NCBI GenBank assembly: GCA_026993275.1
Contig: JALWUB010000278.1
Span: forward strand, 1-18,670
DNA: 18,670 bases
Direction: 5' to 3'
DNA from: Robiginitomaculum sp.
GTDB lineage: Bacteria > Pseudomonadota > Alphaproteobacteria > Caulobacterales > Maricaulaceae
Positions 8,446-15,411 of this stretch are shown piece after piece (position 1 is the stretch's first letter; each line of letters starts with the position of its first letter). The position numbers were made by a program, and so were the translations under genes. The notes under the pieces were generated by a model. That model was not told where the DNA came from and made no database searches. It worked only from the letters and a program-made list of their open reading frames with translations.

Positions 8446-10890
8446 TCAGAAGTTAAAGTTGAAGGCCAGCCCATAGGTGCGCGGCAGGGTGATGAAGCTG
8501 CGCGAATTGCTGCCAAAGAAATCGGCAGCGGGATTGGGGCCAAAGGCAGACGGGGTAAAGGCACCCGTCGTGCCCAGGGTATTGCCAACATTCTTGATGA
8601 AAAACGAACTGCTCCAGTGCTCTGCAGCCAGCGTGAAGGTCAGGTCGATAACGGCAAAATTGCCAAACTTCGTCGCCTGCAGCACACCCTGATCGAGCAC
8701 GTTTTGGGTCGCGGACTGCCAGGCCCCGTCAATGCGGCTGACAAGGTTCAGGGCATCATTGACCGCGAAGGTGTAGTCCGCCGCCACATTGACCGAGTGC
8801 TTGGCAACCCCCGGCAGAGGCGCGCCCTTGGAGGCAATCAGCGTGCCCGTGGTCTGGCCAAAGGCTGGCGGGGCGATGAAGTCCCGGGTCAGATTGGCAT
8901 CCACATAGGTATAGCCCAGCGAATAGTTGAACCGGTCATCAGAGCTGCTGCCGCTGATCTGCGCCTCAAAGCCTGCCGAGCGGGCCTTGTCGGCATTGGC
9001 CACGGCAAAGAAGAACCCGTTTGGCGTCGAGGTGTTGAACTGCGGGTTGTTCCAGTCGATATAAAAGGCGTTCAGGTCATAGCGCAGGCCTCCCGTCGTG
9101 CCCTTGAGGCCAAGCTCGTAATTCAGCGCCGTGTCAGAGCGGAAGATCAGCCAGGCCGGGTTGTTGGCAAACTGGCCGACCGTGGGCACGCCATTGCTGC
9201 CACCCCGGCGATAGCCCTTGGAGAGGGTGGCATAAAGAAGGTCATCGTCACCAAATTCGTAGGCGGCATTAAAGCGGTAAAGCAGCTTGTTGTCCTTGGC
9301 GGTGAAAGTAGTATCCGCCGAGCCATTGAAAAACGTGTAGAGACCAGCCCGCACAAAGGTGTTGGTGCGCGAGCGGTTGTCAAAATAACGCAAGCCGCCA
9401 GTGACCTTGAAGCGCGCGTTCAGATGCGCCGTGACCTCGCCAAAAAGCGCCCATTCGCGGTATTTTTCCGTGCGGTCAAAGGTGAACACATTGTCGGTAA
9501 AGACAAAATCGGCCGGGGCAAAAAAGGCATCGGCCCAGGCCTGAAAGCCGACCAGATCGCTCACTTGCGTGGCCCCGCGCGTCTGGTCCTGATAAAAGGC
9601 ACCAAACACATAATCAACGGGGCCGCCCTCGGCAGAGACCAGCCGCAATTCCTGGACAAAGGCCTTGTCCTCGAAAGTGCGCTTGGCGGTATAGAGCGGC
9701 CGCGGAAAGACGAAATACGTGGAATAGTAGAACTGCGCCAGGTTGTTGGCGAAAAAGCCGGTGTTGTCGGTCTCGCTGCTGCCGTCATTCTTGTAGTACG
9801 AGGTTGCCGAGGTCAGGGTGGCAAAACCCATGTCCACATTGCTTTCCAGCGTTCCCATGTTCAGATTGCGGCTTGCCGGCTCTTTGATGACCGCGCCATT
9901 TTCATAACGGCCATAGGGCACACCGAGCCCGTCGGCGCCCTGACTGGGCTGGCGGCGGCCGCCGCTGTCGTCATTCTGGTAGAAATAGCTGGCGACGAAA
10001 TCAATATTGGCATTGGGCGCCCAGCGGGCAGCCACGCGCGCATAGAGGCTCTGATAGTCGTCGGCATCCTTCTGGGAGGTGTATTGCGCGGAATCATAGC
10101 CGCGGGCAAACAGGCCGTTGGGCTGCACCGGCACGCCATTGCTGTCCAGCACATAGAGATTCCTGTAATCGGTAATGCCTGGATAATCCTGCCACAGCAC
10201 ATTGACGCGAAGGGCGAAGGTGTCACTGGCCGAGAGATTCACAATGCCGCCGGTGGAATAGCCCAGGCTGCTGGAGCCCTTGACCGTGGAGCCGGTGCCC
10301 ATGAGTGTGCCCGATACATCGTCAAACTGCGGCTTGCGGGCAAAATACTTGACCGTGCCGCCAAGCGCGCCAGAGCCGTAAAGCGTGGCCTGCGGACCGC
10401 GCTCGACCTCGACCCGGTCGAGATCGATCAGCGCCAGATTGGCAAACACCGGGGTTTCGTTGATATAGGTGGAGACGGTCGGCACCGAGCCCAGCAGAAA
10501 GTCGCCAAAGGCGGCGCTGTCCACATTCAGGCCGCGAATGTGGATGGAATTGAACTGGATGCTGCGCGGGTCCTGGTTGATCTGGTCAACACCGGGAATG
10601 CTGCGCAGCAACTCGGCCGAGTCCAAGGTGATGGAATCGGCGATGGCCTGGCCCGAAACAACGGTGACATTATAGGGCACATCGAGGATGTTTTCCGCCC
10701 GGCGCTGGGTGGTGACAATGATCGTGTCCTTGTCAGCCGCTTCATCGGCCTGCTGCGCCAGAACCACGCCCGGCGTCAACGCCGTGCAGCCCAGAAGCAG
10801 GCAGGCCAGAGCATGGCCAGCCTTGAGTTTGTGCGGTGTGTGGCGGTGTTGCATCGTTTCTGTCCCCGTCTGTGCTGTTTGCGTCATCAT
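8446..10890 (-). CDS. TonB-dependent outer-membrane receptor
   Basis: An 814-residue outer-membrane active transporter energised by TonB-ExbBD. A signal peptide occupies residues about 20-45, cleaved after VVLA before QQ. A TonB-box-like DTIIVT follows at 55-60. The plug domain spans about 65-185 and contains AELLRSIPGVDQ, IHIRGLNVDS and the plug-end signature DRVEVERGPQATLYGSG. A 22-strand-type barrel fills the rest, ending LPRTYGLAFNFNF with the terminal phenylalanine needed for barrel assembly. The start ATG overlaps the upstream stop (ATGA) and is preceded by AAAGGGGA, a good ribosome binding site; ATG at residue 13 is an alternative. Lying between an amidase-type gene and a sulfotransferase/serine-hydrolase pair, it is probably the port for the operon's substrate. 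No siderophore genes are nearby, so iron uptake is less likely. Confidence 0.93.
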   Translation of the reverse strand: MMTQTAQTGTETMQHRHTPHKLKAGHALACLLLGCTALTPGVVLAQQADEAADKDTIIVTTQRRAENILDVPYNVTVVSGQAIADSITLDSAELLRSIPGVDQINQDPRSIQFNSIHIRGLNVDSAAFGDFLLGSVPTVSTYINETPVFANLALIDLDRVEVERGPQATLYGSGALGGTVKYFARKPQFDDVSGTLMGTGSTVKGSSSLGYSTGGIVNLSASDTFALRVNVLWQDYPGITDYRNLYVLDSNGVPVQPNGLFARGYDSAQYTSQKDADDYQSLYARVAARWAPNANIDFVASYFYQNDDSGGRRQPSQGADGLGVPYGRYENGAVIKEPASRNLNMGTLESNVDMGFATLTSATSYYKNDGSSETDNTGFFANNLAQFYYSTYFVFPRPLYTAKRTFEDKAFVQELRLVSAEGGPVDYVFGAFYQDQTRGATQVSDLVGFQAWADAFFAPADFVFTDNVFTFDRTEKYREWALFGEVTAHLNARFKVTGGLRYFDNRSRTNTFVRAGLYTFFNGSADTTFTAKDNKLLYRFNAAYEFGDDDLLYATLSKGYRRGGSNGVPTVGQFANNPAWLIFRSDTALNYELGLKGTTGGLRYDLNAFYIDWNNPQFNTSTPNGFFFAVANADKARSAGFEAQISGSSSDDRFNYSLGYTYVDANLTRDFIAPPAFGQTTGTLIASKGAPLPGVAKHSVNVAADYTFAVNDALNLVSRIDGAWQSATQNVLDQGVLQATKFGNFAVIDLTFTLAAEHWSSSFFIKNVGNTLGTTGAFTPSAFGPNPAADFFGSNSRSFITLPRTYGLAFNFNF

Positions 10891-11759
10891 GATTTTTCCC
10901 CTTTGTTGTCTGGCCCGTTTTGCGCCGGCTTTGCCAAAGGCCCCAGATCTGCGAGCGATGGAAACGGCGCCTGCCGGTAGGCCGGAAACGCGATCGCCGC
11001 ATCGCGAAAGCTTTTCAGTGGCTGCCCCAGATTTTGCCAGCCGCGTTCACGCACCCGGCGCACAGTGTCAAAGTCGATCTCCACCGGCAGGATCTCGCGG
11101 GCCGTGCCGGCCTGGTGGATGACCTCGCCGCCGGGTCCGGCAATGATCGAGCGCCCAAACGCCAGACGGCCGGCAGAATTGATGTCGAGAAAATAACACT
11201 GGTTGATGGCGGCGCTGGCGCGGGCAATGGCGACCTCGGCATCGCGGTCAATGGTGTTGGTCAGGCTCGGGTGCAAGATCACTTCGGCGCCCATGCACAC
11301 CAGCGAGCGGGTGGTTTCGGGAAACCACATGTCATAGCAGATGGAAACACCAAAGCGCCCGGCGCCGGGCACATCAAAAACCGTGAACTCCTTGCCGCTG
11401 GCCACGCCTTCCTCATAGGGCAGGAAGGGAAACATCTTGCGGCAGCGCGCGACCACCTCGCCCGCCGGATTGATGACCGGCGCGGTGTTGTAGATGCGAT
11501 CGCCCTTTTTTTCGTACAAGGAGCCAGGCACCAGCCACAGGCCGGTTTCCCTGGCCAGGGCGCAAAACGTCTGCTCTGCCGTGCCCGGCATGGTCTGGGC
11601 ATGGCGCAGGCTGGTGCCAAAGGCGGCAAGCTCGGCCACCAGCACCATGTCCACCCAGGCAAAGCGCTTGCGCACCTGCCGGACCTCGTCGCAGATCAGC
11701 GCGACATTGTCTTTCGGCTCCAACTCGAGTTGCAAACCGGCAATGGCAAATTTGCTCAC
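10887..11759 (-). CDS. Carbon-nitrogen hydrolase (nitrilase superfamily amidase)
   Basis: A 290-residue cytoplasmic nitrilase-superfamily hydrolase. The catalytic set is visible: E43 (VLVAELAAFG), K108 (RCRKMFPFLPYEEG) with E116 eight residues on, and nucleophile C141 (GVSICYDMWFPETTR). This is the E-K-E-C arrangement of amidases that cleave non-peptide C-N bonds through a thioester. The start is GTG (11759), preceded five bases upstream by AGGGGA; no in-frame ATG lies upstream in the gap. It is the first structural gene after the MocR regulator (129-nt gap), and its stop overlaps the receptor start. No signal peptide is seen. It could release an omega-amino acid or ammonia from an amide, carbamoyl or omega-amide compound inside the cell. 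The family is sure; whether it is an N-carbamoyl amidase, omega-amidase or aliphatic amidase is not. Confidence 0.9.
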   Translation of the reverse strand: MSKFAIAGLQLELEPKDNVALICDEVRQVRKRFAWVDMVLVAELAAFGTSLRHAQTMPGTAEQTFCALARETGLWLVPGSLYEKKGDRIYNTAPVINPAGEVVARCRKMFPFLPYEEGVASGKEFTVFDVPGAGRFGVSICYDMWFPETTRSLVCMGAEVILHPSLTNTIDRDAEVAIARASAAINQCYFLDINSAGRLAFGRSIIAGPGGEVIHQAGTAREILPVEIDFDTVRRVRERGWQNLGQPLKSFRDAAIAFPAYRQAPFPSLADLGPLAKPAQNGPDNKGEKS

Positions 11760-11807
11760 GTCATCCCCTGGTCAAGACGCCTGCGCCCGCATGCAGGGCA
11801 CGCCGTC

Positions 11808-11876
11808 ATCCAGTCTCATCCTCGGTGAAAGACAGGGGGTGCAATAGGTCCAGATCGGAAGTATCTGTGAGTCCAG
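11808..11876 (-). promoter_or_regulatory. Candidate regulator-binding direct repeats upstream of the amidase gene
   Basis: The 129-nt gap between the MocR stop and the amidase GTG contains CTGGAC twice on the minus strand (11876-11871 and 11853-11848), 23 bp apart. Both copies are preceded by CGA or CGAT. A third, imperfect CTGGAT lies at 11813-11808, 40 bp further on. MocR/GabR regulators typically bind direct repeats ahead of their target genes, so these are plausible sites. The repeats are short, and no convincing -35/-10 pair stands out beside them. Confidence 0.3.
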
Positions 11877-11888
11877 TCGAGAGACCCT

Positions 11889-13751
11889 TCAGGCCCCTGC
11901 CTTGCGTTGCTTCCTGGACTGGCGCACCAGAATGGCCCAGTCCACAAGGTGGCCGTCTTCATGGTACCACTCTATGCGCTCGCCGCTCAGGACGACCCGG
12001 AAGCGCGCCGCTTCGCCATAGGACCATTCGGACCATTGCCGGCACCAGAAATCATTTTCGATCCACCATCTGCCGGTGTCGCGGTCTTCATTGGCAAAAC
12101 CGGCGCGCCCATGCATGGTGCCATCGCGCTCCAGGGTGATGGTGCACGGGTCGCCATAGACCGTCTTGCAGAGCAAGGTGGCGCCAGCGCAGGCCTTTTT
12201 GATGGCAGAGCCTTTCAGTGCCCGCCCGGGATCAAACCTGGTGTCTGACGGTGTCCGGTCCATGGTTTCGCGAAATGCCTTGGCAAAGGCGGCGACCCCG
12301 TCGCGTATCTTGTTTTCGGCAATGCCGGTAATGCCCAGGCGAAAGATATTCTGGGGGGCGCTGCCGGCATAATAGTCCTCCACCGGCTCGATCAGCACAC
12401 CGCGGCTTTCGGCGCGCTTACTCAATTGCCGTGCGTCCAGGGTTTCGGGGCCGGTGATCCATGCGGAGGTTCCGAGCCGGGTGGGCAGAATGGATATTTT
12501 CGTGGGCAGGTAATAGTTCAGGGCCTCGCGCAAGGCGGTCATGCGGCGGGCAAAGGCGGCCTCGACGCGGCCAAGGACCGTGGCATAGAGGCCCAGGGCC
12601 AGCATGTGGGCAAATGTGCGCTGGATGCTGAGCGCAGGATGCCGCGCCGTGATGCGGCGCAGGGTGCGCGCGGCGCGCAAGACCGGGGCCGGGCTGACCA
12701 GCACCCCCAGCCGGATGGCCGGGGCCAGCGGCTGGATCAGCGTTGCCGTGTAGATGACGTTTTCCCCGCCGGGCGTGCCGCGCAGGGCCGGCAGCCTGCC
12801 GGTAGCAAGGCCTGCCTCCCACTGGCAGTCATCCTCCACCACAATGATATCCTTGCGGGCCGCCATCTCAAGAAGGATGGCCCGGCGCTCTTCGGACAAT
12901 GCCGCCCCTGTCGGCCGCTGCCGCCCCGGCGATACGAAGACGATATCGACGCCCTGCAGCGCCTTTGCCGAGACCTGCATGCCGTGCGCATCCACGTCCA
13001 GCGTCCTGATCCGGACGCCTCGTTTGTGCAACAGCATTCTCAGTTCGGGATGGCACGGGTTTTCGATGACCACCGTCATGCCTTCGTGCACCAGAAGGTC
13101 GCAGATCAGGCTGAGTGCCTGTTGCGTGCCGGTGGTGACCAGAATCTCGTCCGCCCGGGCGCTGATGCCATTCAGGGGCAGTACCTTGCGCCGCAACTCG
13201 TCCACCAGCATCGGGTCGTCAGCATCACCGGCATTACGCGCCCAGGCATTGATTTCCTGCACGGACAGCGCCCGGCGGCTGGCTTCGCGCCATTCCGCCA
13301 CGGGAAACAGGGAGCGGTCAAACGGGCCGTCCACCAGGGGAAAGGGATACTGGTCCCAGTCCGGGGGCAGGCTGGGCGGCAGCTTGGGCAATGCCGCTGG
13401 CGCAAGGCTGGACCGCCATGCGGCCTCGCTCTGCTCCTGCCCCGGTCCGGTGACCTGGACGGCGCCAAGGTCCCGGCCAAACGCACCACTGCGCACGAAC
13501 AGGCCGCGCCTGTCCTTGCTGACCAGATGGCCGTCGGCAACGAGGCGCTCATAAGCCAGGATCACGGTGTTTCTGGAAATGCCCAGATCGCGGCTCAACT
13601 GCCGGCTCGATGGCAGGCGTGTTCCGGCCACAAGCACGCCCAGGGCAATGTCATCAACGATTCTGCGCCGTATCTGCTCCTGCAGGGACAGCGGACCTTT
13701 GCGGTCAATGGATATGCGCAGGTTTGCTGATGGTGCGGAGTCAGGTGGCAT
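11889..13751 (-). CDS. MocR/GabR-like regulator with degenerate PLP site and extra C-terminal domain
   Basis: A 620-residue GntR-superfamily MocR protein. It has a winged helix-turn-helix at residues about 20-88 (LPSSRQLSRDLGISRNTV) and a linker to about 140. An aminotransferase-I-like domain then runs to about 498 (GTQQALSLICDLL, VSPGRQRPTG, VVEDDCQ, FRLGITGI). The usual GTFSK/GSFSK lysine that anchors PLP is Q340 (YTATLIQPLAPAIRLG), and the tyrosine of the EDDYD motif is C309. R471, which in GabR-type folds binds the ligand carboxylate, is kept. Residues about 510-615 form an extra Trp-rich module (GRWWIENDFWCRQWSEW) that I cannot name. ATG 13751 was chosen because the frame further up runs inside the TetR gene; no clear RBS precedes it. 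Known relatives control gabT-type genes, so it probably regulates the downstream operon, sensing a ligand without covalent PLP. Confidence 0.85.
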   Translation of the reverse strand: MPPDSAPSANLRISIDRKGPLSLQEQIRRRIVDDIALGVLVAGTRLPSSRQLSRDLGISRNTVILAYERLVADGHLVSKDRRGLFVRSGAFGRDLGAVQVTGPGQEQSEAAWRSSLAPAALPKLPPSLPPDWDQYPFPLVDGPFDRSLFPVAEWREASRRALSVQEINAWARNAGDADDPMLVDELRRKVLPLNGISARADEILVTTGTQQALSLICDLLVHEGMTVVIENPCHPELRMLLHKRGVRIRTLDVDAHGMQVSAKALQGVDIVFVSPGRQRPTGAALSEERRAILLEMAARKDIIVVEDDCQWEAGLATGRLPALRGTPGGENVIYTATLIQPLAPAIRLGVLVSPAPVLRAARTLRRITARHPALSIQRTFAHMLALGLYATVLGRVEAAFARRMTALREALNYYLPTKISILPTRLGTSAWITGPETLDARQLSKRAESRGVLIEPVEDYYAGSAPQNIFRLGITGIAENKIRDGVAAFAKAFRETMDRTPSDTRFDPGRALKGSAIKKACAGATLLCKTVYGDPCTITLERDGTMHGRAGFANEDRDTGRWWIENDFWCRQWSEWSYGEAARFRVVLSGERIEWYHEDGHLVDWAILVRQSRKQRKAGA

Positions 13752-13764
13752 GCCGCAACGGCAT
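13750..13764 (-). promoter_or_regulatory. Hairpin overlapping the MocR start codon
   Basis: The minus strand reads ATGCCGTTGCGGCAT, a perfect 6-bp inverted repeat with a TTG loop. The 3' arm includes the first two bases of the chosen MocR ATG. In mRNA it would mask the start; as DNA it could be an autoregulatory operator. The 5' arm itself begins with an ATG that opens a 7-codon frame ending at TGA 13741-13743, over the MocR start. No SD precedes either ATG. This is a weak candidate control element. Confidence 0.3.
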
Positions 13765-13794
13765 ACGACACTTTGCAAGGCAAGCCAATTGGGT

Positions 13795-14400
13795 TCAGAC
13801 CGCCGTTTCCACAGGGTCCTCACCGGCCTCTTTGCCAAGGATGCCGGCGGCGCGGCGCCCTGCCGCAATAACGCGCGCCGCAAGCTCCGGCGTGTCGGCC
13901 AGCCGGGCGAGCGTGACCGTCCCGGCAAGCAGCGCCATCAGGGCAAGCCCCCGGTCTTCCCCGTCCGGCTCGTCCGGTGCGAGAAAGGCGGCCATGCGCG
14001 CGACCGCCCGCGATGCCTCGGCCTGCACCGCGCCGCCATGACGCGCGGCATCGGCACCAAGCGCGGCGACCGGGCATCCCTGGCCGGTATCGGCCACATG
14101 ATCTGGCGACAAATAGCGCGCGATAAAGCGCGCCTGCGCCCCGGCCCGGGCTGCGCCGCCTGCATCTGCCCCGGCCCCGGCTCCGGACAGGAGTTCCCCG
14201 GCGGCGTGGCGGAAGGCTTCGGCCACCAGCGCCTGTTTCGAGGAAAAGTGCTTGTAAAAGCCGCCATGGGTGAGCCCCGCAGCGTGCATCACATCGGCAA
14301 TGCTGGCCGCCTCGATGCCGCGTTCGCGAAACAGGCGCGCGGCGGCATCCAGGATTCGGTCATGGCTCTTCTGCTTCTCGGCGGCAGACATGCGGGGCAT
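13795..14400 (-). CDS. TetR/AcrR-family transcriptional regulator
   Basis: A 201-residue one-component repressor. The N-terminal helix-turn-helix is clear: RILDAAARLFRERG followed by ASIADVMHAAGLTHGGFYKH (about 15-51) and FSSKQALVAEAF. The C-terminal ligand domain is Ala/Gly-rich, with CPVAALGADAARH and LALMALLAGTVTLARL. The frame is open up to 14460, but I chose ATG 14400 because the upstream part would contain the palindromic operator and promoter. A GGAAAAC lies ahead as a weak RBS, and the HTH is then at its usual distance from the N terminus. It diverges from the alpha/beta-hydrolase cluster at 14483 and very likely represses both that cluster and itself. The MocR gene starts 43 nt after its stop, so read-through into the MocR operon is possible. 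Confidence 0.9.
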   Translation of the reverse strand: MPRMSAAEKQKSHDRILDAAARLFRERGIEAASIADVMHAAGLTHGGFYKHFSSKQALVAEAFRHAAGELLSGAGAGADAGGAARAGAQARFIARYLSPDHVADTGQGCPVAALGADAARHGGAVQAEASRAVARMAAFLAPDEPDGEDRGLALMALLAGTVTLARLADTPELAARVIAAGRRAAGILGKEAGEDPVETAV

Positions 14401-14415
14401 GGGCGTTTTCCGGTC

Positions 14416-14444
14416 TTGACAATTTGGATGATTATTATCATCCT
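14416..14444 (+). promoter_or_regulatory. Candidate promoter for the alpha/beta-hydrolase cluster
   Basis: A perfect -35 hexamer TTGACA (14416-14421) is followed, 17 nt on, by CATCCT (14439-14444), a poor -10. Transcription would begin about 30 nt before the hydrolase ATG. The TetR-type inverted repeat lies in the spacer and overlaps the -10, as expected for a repressed promoter. The -10 makes this uncertain. Confidence 0.35.
14426..14443. promoter_or_regulatory. Palindromic TetR operator candidate in divergent promoter
   Basis: GGATGATTATTATCATCC is an inverted repeat with 7-bp arms (GGATGAT/ATCATCC) and a 4-bp centre. A further copy of the half-site, ATAATCATC at 14460-14468, pairs with GATGATTAT at 14427-14435. 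The AT-rich, symmetric pattern stands out in GC-rich DNA and lies between the divergent TetR and hydrolase starts, the standard position for a TetR-family operator. Confidence 0.6.
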
Positions 14445-14460
14445 TCATTTTAGATTGCAA
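14432..14460 (-). promoter_or_regulatory. Candidate TetR promoter
   Basis: On the minus strand TTGCAA (14460-14455) is followed after 17 nt by TAATAA (14437-14432), or after 15 nt by the better GATAAT (14439-14434). Transcription would start near 14425, giving a leader of about 25 nt to ATG 14400. The -10 region is inside the palindrome, so TetR binding would autorepress. Confidence 0.45.
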
Positions 14461-14482
14461 TAATCATCTAATCGAGGTGCCA

Positions 14483-15397
14483 ATGCCCGGCCAAACAGAC
14501 AACCAGACCGGTCCGGCCCGGCGTTTCGCCGCGAATGCCGCGCTTTACCCCTTTGCCTCGCACTGGCTCGATCTGCGCGATGGCGGCCGAATCCACTATG
14601 TGGATGAAGGAGAGGGGCCGGTTCTGCTGCTGCTCCATGGCAACCCGGCCTGGTCCTTTCTCTACCGCAAGATCATTCCCCGGCTGTCCCGTTCCTTCCG
14701 GTGCATTGCGCCCGATCTTCCGGGCTTCGGATTTTCCACGGCGGGGCGCGGCTTTGGGTTCACTGCCCGCGAACAGGCCGGGGCGGTGCTGGACCTGATT
14801 GATGCGCTCGACCTTTCCGGTGCATCGGTGATGATGCAGGACTGGGGCGGGCCGATCGGGCTGTGGGCCGCTCAGCAACGGCCCGAACGCATTGACCGGC
14901 TGATCATCGGCAATACATGGGCCTGGCCGTTTGACCGGCGCGGCCCGCGCCTGTTCTCGGCGCTGATGGGCGGCCTGCCGGGACGCGCTGCGGCCTATGC
15001 CTTCAATGGCGTGGTGCGGTTTTTCTTCAGCAAGGGCGTCGTGAAGCCCCTGCCCCGCGACGTGTTCGCCATGTATCTCGCGCCCTTCCGCCGCCGCGCC
15101 GCGCGCAAGCCGACGCATGTCTTTCCGCGCGAATTGACGGCAGCCGAACCGTTCCTGCGCGCGGTTGAACAGGGGCTGCCTGCCCTTGCCGGCAAACCGG
15201 CGCTGATCCTTTGGGGCGACAGCGACTTCGCCTTCAAGGAACACGAGCGCGCACGCTTCCGGGCGCTGTTTCCGCATCACCGTGATGTGACGCTGCATGG
15301 CGCCGGGCATTTCATACAAGAGGACGCCCCGGACGCCATCTGCGCGGCCATCGAAGACTGGACCGGGGCCCGATCTCCCAATGCCACCCCCAACTGA
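14483..15397 (+). CDS. Haloalkane-dehalogenase-like alpha/beta-fold hydrolase
   Basis: A 304-residue alpha/beta hydrolase. HGNPAWSFLYRK (52-63) gives the oxyanion/halide-site N54. MMQDWGGPIGLW gives nucleophile D120 with the adjacent W121, which in haloalkane dehalogenases binds the leaving halide. NTWAWP follows at about 144-149. LILWGDSDFAF supplies the acid (D248, possibly D246), and HGAGHFIQEDAP supplies the base H276. An aspartate nucleophile and this N/W pair are what one expects of haloalkane dehalogenases. The same fold also includes OleB-type beta-lactone decarboxylases and Cif-type epoxide hydrolases, and no oleACD genes are present. ATG 14483 is preceded by GAGG at a 5-nt spacing and is preferred over the in-frame GTG at 14477. 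It is first in a plus-strand cluster under the divergent TetR. The substrate is unproven. Confidence 0.8.
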   Translation: MPGQTDNQTGPARRFAANAALYPFASHWLDLRDGGRIHYVDEGEGPVLLLLHGNPAWSFLYRKIIPRLSRSFRCIAPDLPGFGFSTAGRGFGFTAREQAGAVLDLIDALDLSGASVMMQDWGGPIGLWAAQQRPERIDRLIIGNTWAWPFDRRGPRLFSALMGGLPGRAAAYAFNGVVRFFFSKGVVKPLPRDVFAMYLAPFRRRAARKPTHVFPRELTAAEPFLRAVEQGLPALAGKPALILWGDSDFAFKEHERARFRALFPHHRDVTLHGAGHFIQEDAPDAICAAIEDWTGARSPNATPN

Positions 15398-15411
15398 AAC
15401 AGGAAACCATC

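Noticed and set aside
8424..8591. Upstream extension of the sulfotransferase frame
   Set aside because: It lies inside the receptor's 3' end and adds Pro/Arg-rich residues foreign to the family; ATG 8423 fits the gene spacing.
8446..10890. Siderophore receptor assignment for the TonB protein
   Set aside because: No siderophore synthesis, Fur-box-like site or iron permease is seen nearby; the coupled genes point to an organic nutrient.
8617..10980. 787-codon plus-strand open frame opposite the TonB receptor
   Set aside because: It is long but has no recognisable domain and mirrors the receptor's codon phase; the minus strand encodes a complete receptor with signal peptide, plug and terminal Phe.
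12426..13730. 434-codon plus-strand frame opposite the MocR gene
   Set aside because: Antisense shadow with Gln/Gly/Arg-rich sequence, no RBS and no family resemblance.
13752..13928. Upstream extension of the MocR frame to 13928
   Set aside because: It overlaps the TetR coding region in another frame and adds residues with no similarity to MocR N termini.
14401..14460. TetR start at 14460 or 14445
   Set aside because: It would place the palindrome and the likely promoter inside the coding sequence; ATG 14400 gives a normal TetR N terminus.
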